Shown here: one piece after another, positions 56,219 to 64,000 of the stretch | Position numbering within the stretch: position 1 is the first letter of the stretch | Layout of the letters: each line of letters opens with the position of its first letter | Assembly: GCF_023343835.1 (NCBI RefSeq) | Contig: NC_064440.1 | Span: forward strand, 35,223,537-35,287,536 | DNA: 64,000 nt | Source of the DNA: Lagopus muta | Lineage: Eukaryota; Chordata; Aves; Galliformes; Phasianidae | Direction of reading: 5' to 3' | Made by a program: the position numbers and the translations under genes | The notes under the pieces: generated by a model | Seen by the model: only the letters and a program-made list of their open reading frames with translations | Told to the model about the DNA's origin: nothing | Database searches by the model: none

Positions 56219-58689
56219 GCAACTGCCTGAAATGTCTCAGAGTTCCTCGGCGATGGCATGAGCTGCTCAGAGAAAAGGATGTTTTGCTGTTTTCCTGCTG
56301 TGGCTTCTCCTCAGCTCAGCCCAGGCTGTTTTATAGGCTCCATCCCACTAGCACACTTCAGTTCCAGCTGTCAAGACAACCTTATAGAGAATATATCTAT
56401 ATCTATATCTATATCACAAAGCCATCCCTCTTCTTTGGATGTCCATCTCTTGAGCAGAGGTAGGCCTCCCTCCGCAGTAGGCTGGAGAATGTTGGAGGGA
56501 TAGGCCATAGGAGCCATCACTCATCAATAGGGAAGGCCAGAAAACACCTCCTGCTTATATCCTGTCCACCTCTCCTGAAGCCTCACATTTGGAGGGCTGA
56601 GTTTGGCTGTGCTGATGTCACTGAACACCCTGCAGCACCCATAAAATACCCGTGCTTGGACATTTCCTGAGCCACCAACACCAGTGCCATAAGGCTCCTC
56701 AGTAAAGCTGTCAGCTGTCTCCAGACAAGTTCAAACACTTCAGGCTGCAAGTCAGAGTTTCAGCCAACAGATATGAAGTGCGATCTCTCTTTGTGTCAGG
56801 AGACAGTCCCTGCTTTGAGACGTTCTGCATCTTTCCATGCAGTAAATAATAAAAGCTTGGCCAATTGCCATTTGGACGAACCGATGCAGAAAAGCCAGGT
56901 GCATTCAAATGCCAGTAGTTCAGGGTGATTCCTGTTCTCTTCGGCTCTGCTGGCGGTCACTCACAGAACAAACCATTTTCTTTGCCTGAGAAACCTTTGA
57001 TCAAAGCCACGAGGGAGTTTGGAAATCTCCATTTTCATATTCAGAGGGAGATGGTTGCTCAGGGAGCATCAGTGACTTGCCTGAGGTCATGTAGTGAGGG
57101 GCAGGAGTGGGAAACCTGCATTGTATTAGTGGCGTATCCTGCTTTCCTCCTACTTACGCTGTCCTCAACTTGTTCAACTACAGCCTTGCTTTGAAAAGAG
57201 CTGGTCTTGCTGCTTTCAGTTAGACTCGCTTCCTAGTTTGCTCATGATGAAATGTTTGATGGCTATCAATAAATCTCTTTCATGTTAGGCTCTCCTCTTT
57301 TTAGTTCTGCAAAACTACCAAATATTTCAATTAGGGCAGTTTCTCTATTCAGCTGAGGATGGAAGCAGCACAGCAAATTCCAGTCTACTAAAAGAGTGGG
57401 TGAAACCAATGGACTAACTGTAACTTTGAACAAACTTTTGACATTTTTTGCCTAGGAGCTTACCTACATTTTCAATGCTTTCAGCAAAGTGAAGGACAAA
57501 TATTCCCATTCCCAGCAAAATTGCATCATGGTCTCTTTTTTCCTCTGTATGGGGATTAAGTCTGGTCACATTTGAGCCAAAGCAAGGGGAAGGTTCAGCT
57601 CCCAGTGACGTGGGGAAAGCTGCAGAGAAGTGTTTTGCACATGTGTTGGGTGTTAGAAATGAAATTTTCTGTTCCCCCATCTCTTAGAGTGGCTTTCTTC
57701 CTGCTCTCGCTTTTCTTTCAGGTACTTCTGCTACACAGTCATGAAAGAAGTTTTCCAAAGAAGAGAAGAAAAAAAAAGAAAAAAGAAGAAAAAAAGATTT
57801 CTAGTTTGATTTTCCTATCAAAATCGGAGTACTTTTGTCTTCAGAGTCCCTAGTGAGAGTGTGGGAAGTTTGACTGAGTTGTTCCTGCGTGACTCATTTC
57901 TCAGCAGCTCTTTGCTGTCAATGGAAACTTGTCCTCAACAGATTTTATGTCATTTTCTAATCTGCCTGCAAGGAGGTGTTTTGTTTGTTGACTGAGGTGA
58001 AGGAGGTGCCTGTTTCTCCTTTGGGTATTCCCACATCTACCGTCAGAGGAAGGCTCTAGATGGCAATTTCTCCCAGCAAATGGTGATGTTGGTGTTTCCA
58101 CCTGCCATCTCCTGCTCAGATGTGGCCTGCAGTTGCTGCTGCTGATGGCCTGATCAGAGTAATGATACCCACCAGCATGCCTGCCCCAAGCACCTGATGG
58201 AAGGTCAAAATGCATAAAAATACAGCTGATGCATTGGTCTTCTCCATGAAGACAGTCATATTAATGTATGTTAAGACAGATGCACAGCACTGTTAGCTTT
58301 CTGCACTTCTATAAATTCATTCCAGCTTAACAGGCACCAAGTAACCCACCTGATGACTTCTTTGTGATTACAGCTCCAATCCTAATGGCAATCCTGGATG
58401 CTATAATTAAGATCTGCTCTCATTTCTCATTGCTGGTTTCTGTTGCAGCCACTTATTAATATACATCTTCATGTCCACTACAGAAACTACATAAACACCA
58501 CAGAAAACTGTTGAGCTCTGCAAAAAGAGGGAAAGAGGGGATTTCCCCCCTCCCTTCCCCACAGATGCATTTATCACCAGGGCAACTTGACTTTAGCATT
58601 CACTAAAAATTGAAGTTGTTGGCATAGATCCAGGAAGAGAGAAGTTTTATAGACTGAGCTAAGTGTGAATTACAGTAACAGCAATGACT
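56219..58689. other. Intergenic, with TATATC microsatellite and a MIR-like relic
   Basis: A (TATATC) run of about four units lies at 56392-56415 and a MIR-like SINE at 57020-57115. A purine-rich low-complexity stretch occurs at 57750-57800. No gene recognised. Confidence 0.6.
57020..57115 (+). mobile_element. MIR-like CORE-SINE relic
   Basis: CATTTTCATATTCAGAGGGA, GTGACTTGCCTGAGGTCATG and AGTGAGGGGCAGGAGTGGGA follow the MIR consensus (fragment near TGACTTGCCCAAGGTCA). Decayed, sense orientation. Confidence 0.55.
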
Positions 58690-59029
58690 CCTTTTCTTTT
58701 CTTTTCTTTTCTTTTCTTTTCTTTTCTTTTCTTTTCTTTTCTTTTCTTTTCTTTTCTTTTCTTTTCTTTTCTTTTCTTTTCTTTTCTTTTCTTTTCTTTT
58801 CTTTTCTTTTCTTTTCTTTTCTCTTCTCTTCTCTTCTCTTCTCTTCTCTTCTCTTCTCCTCTCTTCTCCTCTCCTCTCCTCTCCTCTCCTCTCCTCTCCT
58901 CTCCTCTCCTCTCCTCTCCTCTCCTCTCCTCTCCTCTCCTCTCCTCTCCTCTCCTCTCCTCTCCTCTCCTCTCCTCTCCTCTCCTCTCCTCTCCTCTCCT
59001 CTCCTCTCCTCTCCTCTCCTCTCCTCTCC
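58690..59029 (+). repeat. Graded pentanucleotide microsatellite: CTTTT, then CTCTT, then CTCCT
   Basis: About 26 CTTTT units (58691-58820), then about 7 CTCTT units (58821-58855), one CTCCT and one CTCTT, then about 32 CTCCT units to 59029. Each block differs from the previous by one T-to-C change. The tract is entirely pyrimidine on the plus strand, so long spurious open frames exist on both strands. Confidence 0.97.
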
Positions 59030-59080
59030 AATTTTATCTTCCATGTAAGTTACAGGCTAATCTATATGCAGCCCTTCACA

Positions 59081-59153
59081 TCTCCTCTCCTCTCCTCTCC
59101 TCTCCTCTCCTCTCCTCTCCTCTCCTCTCCTCTCCTCTCCTCTCCTCTCCTCT
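59081..59153 (+). repeat. Second TCTCC pentanucleotide block
   Basis: About 14 TCTCC units, separated from the main tract by about 51 bp of unique sequence (59030-59080). Same unit as the distal part of the main tract, so probably related by duplication or interruption. Confidence 0.95.
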
Positions 59154-62091
59154 TTCTTTTTTGTGTTGGTGTGGCTGAGCTACCTGCCCACGGCTGAGGA
59201 TTCCTCAGAAGGTGCTTTCTTTGCATGTAGACATTTTTTAGTTTTTCACTGTTTCAGTGTCAGGAGCTGGAGAAAAGCCTTGTCTAATGATCCAGGCGTG
59301 TGTCTGCTGTGCTGGATTGGTATTTTTAGATCCTGGAAGCTGTCCTTGAGAAAGGAACAGGTCCCAGTTGCTGGGTGGATCTGGTTTCAAATGGCCTGGG
59401 ATCAGTGCAGTGATGCAAAATGGTACCCACAGAGAATGAATTGCCAGACTGCCAGCCATGGAGCAAAGGTGGGGGAAGGGAGCTTGTGCCCTGGCTGCCA
59501 GTAGGCCTGGCCATGGCAGGTTTCAAGAAGTTACATGCCCCAAGAGAGCGAGCTAGCAAAGCCTGACTCCAAAGGAGCTACTCAGTCCAGTGCCTTTTGC
59601 AGCCTTTAAAAATAAGCCATGCACCTCAGGAGCACAGCTGGAAAGCAGACACTCTAGCATGCTCTGATGGTGAATGTTGTGATAGGAAGTCCTACACTCT
59701 GCTTCTCCACTGGGATCTTCCCTTTCAGGCTGCTGACCATGCTGCAGGCTCCCAGCTATGTACTGGGAATAGAAGATAACTGTGTATATGCTTGAGCTCT
59801 GGAGCTGGGCTTATCCAGCCTCCTGGTGCGACAGGCTGGAAGAGCAGCCAGGGTGCCCACTGCTTATCCCTTCAGCTTTTAACAGATACATCTGGTCAGA
59901 GTAGTCAGCTATTCTGGATTTAAAATTATTTCTCCAACCTTGGAAAAGGCATTTCTTAGGTCTTGTACCAATGCTAACATATTTGCAAAAGGTACATTTT
60001 TCCATTGCACTCATTTAGTGATACAGATTTACATCAGCTTGTATTTCTGCACAGCAGTTTGGCAAGGCACCTACAGGTTCCCTGTACTGGCCATCCCCAA
60101 GACTGGGCAGCAATTAGAGTGACCCCCTTTCTACTACCTCCCAATGAGAACCAGTTAGGTCTTCTTGGGATGGGTTGGATTTCATGTAAATACATAAAAC
60201 CATATGTAAATATGTGGATATGAGAGAAGTGAATGGTTAAACAGGAAGCATTTTCTGCAAGAACTGAGAGCCCAGAATCATGAGCAGACCAGACACTTCC
60301 TTTCCAGCTTTGCCTGTTCTATTTACCAGCCACTCTGTGCTTCTGTGAGGCTCTGCTTTGCCCATGGGGACAACATACTGCAAGTAAACACTGCTGTGCC
60401 CTCTGCTTCCTTTTATTTCCTGTCTACACTGTACCCATGACAGAAGAGGAAAAAGCTCCAAATGACACAGCCAAAAAACAAATCTCTAAAGTTGTGCTGA
60501 CAAGGCCTCTCCTTACATGCCTTGAAAGGTGGCATCATGTTCTTGCTAGGAAGACACTGAAGTACCAAGGTTTCTGTCCCTTGCAGTAACTATTCCCTTG
60601 TACACACAGTGTTACAGCTTTTGGACTGAGGCCATGCATATGAAAGCCTATGGACTGATGTGCCTTTTTGCTCTGGATGGGACCCCACCTCTGGCCAGCA
60701 GTCCAGCACAATGGTCTGTAGCTGGGGAGCTCGTTAAATCTAGCCCCATCAAATCTGTGGTGACAGCAAACATGACAGCTAGCATGCTGCTCTGGTCTGT
60801 CTTGTGCTATTATCAGGCATAGCTATAGGGAACTGAGATGTACATCTAAGGTGGATTTTGAGCTCCACCTAGCCCTAGTGTCTGGTTTCCAGATCTCATC
60901 CCTTTGACTCAAAGAGATCCCAGCAGGCATTGAGTCACATTTCCAGACCAGCAGCCAATTAATTCTAGGGATGTTCCTTGGCCTCACATCTGTCTTGTCT
61001 AATGGCATAAGGACTGCAGCAGGGGAAGGTGGCAGTACTGGCCAGCATCACTGGCTTCTGAAAATCCCATCCATTCCTTTCCCCTTTGGATCTTTTACTA
61101 GGCAAGGCAAACTGGTTTGATTTGCAGATTGCACATCTCTCCCCTACATTATTCCTGCCCATATAGTAACAGTTACAGGAAACCTTATTTGCAGCCAGTC
61201 TGGCATTTGTGGACTGATGCCCTGTCACAGAGAAGCAGGAGTGGAACTCGAGGAAAGCCAGAGGGATTACCACCACTCCCTCTGGCACTGGGAATTCAGA
61301 TGTGCAGGCAGATGCGTTTCCAGCACTCAGAGAGTGGCTGCGGTCCACAAGGAGTTGCTCCAACAACTGCCCTCGGAGGAAGCTGGTCTTGATGAGAGCC
61401 ACATTCCTTGCAAACCTTTTGCACCTCTGCATGTCTTGCTATATCAACTGCACTTCCAAAGTGCTGTGCCTGTATGGGCACCCTACAAGCCCTCTGCTCC
61501 CTTCTAAGGGTGCACCTTTGAGCTCTGTACTTGCAAATACCTGGGGGGCGGGGGTTACACACAGTAGCAGATTTTTGGTCAGAGCCTGTTCCTGCAGATT
61601 TCCTGGTCACGTCTTCATGGCTTGCCTTTTTGCTGACAACCAGCTCCATCCATCCTCAGCACAGCTCCTCTCTCCCCAACAGCAGGAGACACAGGGAGCC
61701 ATGCTGCAGGGAAAAAAGGGGAAATATGATTGCACAGAACTTTCTCTGCAGTTTGAGTGATGGGTAAACCTTATTTAACCTAAGAAAGATCCTGCAGCCC
61801 ACCAGAGCAGCTTCTACCCCCTGAGCTGCGGGTGGTGGCTAAGGGCTGAACAGTGATGGCACTGCCTGTTTCCAGCACATCTCTTCTGGAAGTAGGAGTG
61901 CCCAGATCTGTGCACCAACAAATGAGCTCTGTGCTTTTGGAAAGAAACTTGAGAAGCAACCAGGGCTTGGATCCATGGTGCTGTGGGGAATGGACCAAAG
62001 GACATTTTGGCTGCTGCTGATGAGCTGGCAGAAGACAAACCTCACAGACTCCCTCAGCCCAGAGCTTCATCCTGCTGAGCTCCTCACAGCC
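59154..62091. other. Intergenic, no gene recognised
   Basis: Unique sequence upstream of the ASB1-proximal CR1. Many short open frames, none with a recognisable domain. Confidence 0.6.
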
Positions 62092-62800
62092 AATCACAGA
62101 ATTGTTTGAATTGGAAGGGACCTTTACATATTATCTGGTTCAAATCCCCTGTGATGAACAGGGACAGCTACAGCACAATCAGGTGCTCGGAGCCCATCCA
62201 GTCCGATCTTGGGTGCCTCCAAGAACAGGGCATCCACCTCTGGGCAACCTGTGCCAGTGCTTTACTACCCTTACTGTAAAAAAATTTCTTCCTTATATCC
62301 AGTCCATATCTCCCCATATTTTAGTTTGAAGCCATTTTCCCTTTTCCGGTCACAACAGACCCAGCTAAAGAGTCCGTCTCCTTCTTTCCTGTAGCTCCCC
62401 TTTAGATACCGAAAGACCTCTCAGGTCTCCTCGCAGCTTCTCTTCTCCATGCTGAACAGCCAACAGCTCTCTCAGCCTGTGCTCTGAGGCACAGTGGAGC
62501 ATTTCTGTGCCCCTTCCCCGGACATGCTCTAACAGATGCACATCTCTCCTGTACTCAGGGCTCCCCATCTGGACGCAGTGCTGCAGGTGAGGTCTCACAG
62601 CACAGAGGGGCAGATCCCCTCCCTCCACACTGCTTTTGATGCCGCCCAGGCATCACGATGCATAGACATGATGCAAACCAGGCTGGCTTTGCGCTGTGAG
62701 GGCACAGCGGTGGCTCACGTCCAGCTGCCGTCCACCAGCACCCCCAGGTCCATTTCGGCAGGGCTGCGCTCCATCCTTACACCCCCCAGCTTGCACCGAT
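62092..62800 (-). mobile_element. CR1 LINE, long antisense 3' fragment next to the ASB1 promoter
   Basis: Runs from CACAGAATTGTTTGAATTGG through GGGCAACCTGTGCCAGTGC, AGTTTGAAGCCATTTTCCC, CTCTCTCAGCCTGTGCTCTG and GCTGCAGGTGAGGTCTCACA to CAGCACCCCCAGGTCCAT. The minus strand encodes a broken ORF2 C-terminus (RPHLQHCVQMGSP, near 62600). It ends where the CpG island begins. Confidence 0.88.
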
Positions 62801-63018
62801 GCCACGACCCAGGCGCAATACGCGGCGCAGCTCCACGAGGAGCTCCGGATTGCCGGCCGGGCCGAGCCGAGCGGCTCTGAAGGAGGAATCGCTCGCTGAG
62901 AGCCGCCTCCTCCGGCCGGGGAAAACCACCTTAACGCGGAGGCAGGAAGCGGCGGCGGGCACCAATCAGGCCGGGCTGGGGAAGGGAGGGCCGCGGCGGC
63001 GGCGGAGAGGAGGCCGCG

Positions 63019-63024
63019 ATGTGA
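63019..63024 (+). promoter_or_regulatory. Start-stop upstream ORF (ATGTGA) in the likely ASB1 5' UTR
   Basis: An ATG directly followed by TGA sits 19 nt before the inferred stop-to-start gap at ATG 63044. Minimal start-stop elements of this kind can stall or divert scanning ribosomes. It matters only if transcription starts upstream of 63019. Confidence 0.5.
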
Positions 63025-63043
63025 GCCGGCTGCCTGCGGGCGG

Positions 63044-63125
63044 ATGGCCGAGGGCAGTCCTGCCGGCGGCGGGGCCGCCCCGGGGGAAGCGGCGGGCGGC
63101 CTGGGCGCTCCGGGCGGGCCCGCAG
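63044..63125 (+). CDS. ASB1: ASB1 coding exon 1 (residues 1-27)
   Basis: ATG at 63044 begins MAEG as in mammals; the exon is GC-rich and encodes a Gly/Ala/Pro stretch ending GGPA. The donor is CAG|GTAACG, phase 1. Confidence 0.92.
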
Positions 63126-64000
63126 GTAACGTGAGGCGGGGGAGAGCCGCGGGGCGGCCGCGGGGAAGCTCGGAAGCTGCGGGGGTCCGGGATCCGAGCA
63201 GCCGCCCGCCGCGGCGCTCAGCCCAACGCCCCTCTCTCCAGCGCAGGTCGGAATCTGAAGGAGTGGCTGCGGGAGCAGTTCTGCGACCACCCCCTGGAGC
63301 ACTGCGAGGACACCCGGCTCCACGATGCAGCCTACGTGGGGGATCTGCCCACGTTGAAGAGCTTGCTGGAGGAGGAGAGCTTCCAGAGGTGAGGAGGTGC
63401 TGAGGGAAAGACGCTGAGACCTGGAGCGTGCACAGAGAAGGGCATCGGAGCTGTGATGGTCTGCAGCACGGGTCTGATGGGGAGCGGCTGAGGGAACTGG
63501 GGTTGTTCAGTGTGGAGGAGAGGAGGCTCAGGGGAGACCTCATCGCTCTGCAACTGCCTGCAAAGAGGTTGTGGTGAGGTGGGGTCGGCCTCTTCTCCCA
63601 GATAGCAGGGGTAGGAGGAGAGCTGATGGCCTCAAGTTGCTCCAGAGGAGGTTCAGTTTGGATATTAGGAACAGTTTCTTCACAGCTGCCCACGAAGGCG
63701 ATGGGGTTGCTGTCCATGGAGGTGTTCCAGACCTTTGGGGATGTGGCACTGAGACACGTAGTTAGTGGGCATGGTGGGTTGGACTTGGTGATCTTTGAGG
63801 TCTTTTCCAACATGAATGATTCTACGATTCTATGACCCTCCTGGTCCTGCACTTTGGCCGCAACAAACCCAGGCAACGCTGCGGGCTTGGAGCAGACTGA
63901 CTGGAAGACTGTGTAGAGGAAATGGGCCTGGGGGTATTGATTGATGCTCGGCTGAACATGAGCCAGCAGTGTGCCCGGGTGGCCAAGAAGGCCAATGGCA
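63044..64000 (+). CDS. ASB1: ASB1 (ankyrin repeat and SOCS box protein 1), 5' part; continues beyond the window
   Basis: ASB proteins pair an ankyrin-repeat substrate-binding domain with a C-terminal SOCS box that recruits elongin B/C and cullin 5 to form a ubiquitin ligase. Only coding exons 1 and 2 are in the window. Together they give a Gly/Ala-rich start ([18 protein letters not shown]) followed by [40 protein letters not shown] and LEEESFQ, which matches the ASB1 N-terminus including the start of the first ankyrin repeat. The remaining ankyrin repeats and the SOCS box are not present. The Gly/Ala-rich segment appears longer than in mammals. Neighbour order TRAF3IP1-ASB1 agrees with human 2q37. 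Confidence 0.93.
63247..63388 (+). CDS. ASB1: ASB1 coding exon 2 (residues 28-74)
   Basis: Joined in phase 1 it reads [20 protein letters not shown] then the first ankyrin repeat ([20 protein letters not shown]). The acceptor GCGCAG at 63241-63246 is chosen over the nearer upstream CCAG because only it keeps the frame. The donor is AG|GTGAGG, phase 2. Confidence 0.95.
63415..63836 (+). mobile_element. CR1 LINE 3' end, sense, in ASB1 intron 2
   Basis: Starts about 27 bp after the exon 2 donor with GAGCGTGCACAGAGAAGGGC, includes GAGCGGCTGAGGGAACTGGG and GGAGGTGTTCCAGACC, and ends with GGTCTTTTCCAACATGAATG and ATTCTACGATTCTATGA. Confidence 0.92.
63837..64000 (+). mobile_element. CR1 LINE ORF2 fragment, sense, runs off the window
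   Basis: Encodes [20 protein letters not shown] and KANG near the end, the conserved CR1 ORF2 segment following the RT. It directly follows the tail of the previous CR1, in the same orientation, and continues past 64000. Confidence 0.85.

Larger units (their letters stand above)
62750..63260 (+). promoter_or_regulatory. CpG-island promoter of ASB1
   Basis: Dense CpG sequence around coding exon 1, with no TATA box. A CCAAT box lies at 62962-62966 and ETS-like GGAAGCGG at 62945-62952. The transcription start probably lies between 62900 and 63010; this is inference. Confidence 0.75.

Noticed and set aside
58690..59153. A regular repeat array that might suggest CRISPR
   Set aside because: The repeats are contiguous 5-mers without spacers, in a vertebrate genome.
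58603..59178. Long open frames with ERRGE, LLSSP and similar repeats on both strands
   Set aside because: They are translations of the pentanucleotide microsatellite and have no non-repeat coding content.
38337..62091. Possible additional protein gene between TRAF3IP1 and ASB1
   Set aside because: I found no exon with recognisable homology or a consistent splice chain. A non-coding RNA cannot be excluded from sequence alone.
62130..62155. GGTTCAAATCCCC resembling a tRNA T-loop
   Set aside because: It lies within an antisense CR1 and there is no matching cloverleaf or A box.
63239..63243. Alternative acceptor CCAG just upstream of ASB1 exon 2
   Set aside because: Using it would add 5 nt and break the frame into GRNLKEW.
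62653..63876. A 407-codon open frame on the minus strand across the ASB1 promoter and first exons
   Set aside because: It overlaps ASB1 exons 1-2 and two CR1s in antisense, and CpG-rich islands lack stop codons on both strands. The Pro/Ala/Arg-rich product has no recognisable domain.

Overview
This is a bird nuclear genome window, probably from a galliform and possibly chicken. The evidence is the dense set of CR1 LINE fragments, many ending in ATTCTATG-type 3' tails, two avian ERVL-type LTRs, CpG-island promoters, GT-AG introns, and two genes whose products match vertebrate ciliary and ubiquitin-ligase proteins. Species cannot be proven without a search.

Layout: 1-490 is a decayed antisense CR1 reverse-transcriptase fragment that stops just before a CpG-island promoter. 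694-38336 (+) is the complete coding region of TRAF3IP1 (IFT54/MIP-T3). I reconstruct 14 phase-compatible coding exons that give 646 residues: an N-terminal tubulin-binding MIP-T3/CH-like domain, a Lys/Glu/Arg-rich middle, and a C-terminal coiled coil. Its promoter and first intron carry two perfect copies of the RFX X-box in opposite orientation, as expected for an intraflagellar-transport gene. The introns hold CR1 fragments, two ERVL-type LTRs in opposite orientation, two copies of another LTR-like repeat, a MIR-like relic, and several candidate alternative exons.

38337-62800 is intergenic. I see no convincing protein gene there. It holds CR1 pieces, a second MIR-like relic, a graded pentanucleotide polypyrimidine tract (58690-59153), and AT-rich unique stretches that could be conserved non-coding elements. 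From about 62800 a second CpG island starts ASB1 (+). Its first two coding exons (63044-63125 and 63247-63388) are present and the rest lies beyond the window. A CR1 begins about 27 bp after ASB1 exon 2, and a second CR1 follows head-to-tail to the window end.

TRAF3IP1 and ASB1 are also neighbours at human 2q37, so this is conserved synteny rather than a functional operon. TRAF3IP1 acts in the IFT-B complex of cilia; ASB1 is the substrate-recognition subunit of a cullin-RING E3 ligase. I found no CRISPR array, tRNA, rRNA or novel multi-gene system. The most interesting signals are regulatory (paired X-boxes, a start-stop uORF in ASB1, possible alternative exons) and repeat-derived.
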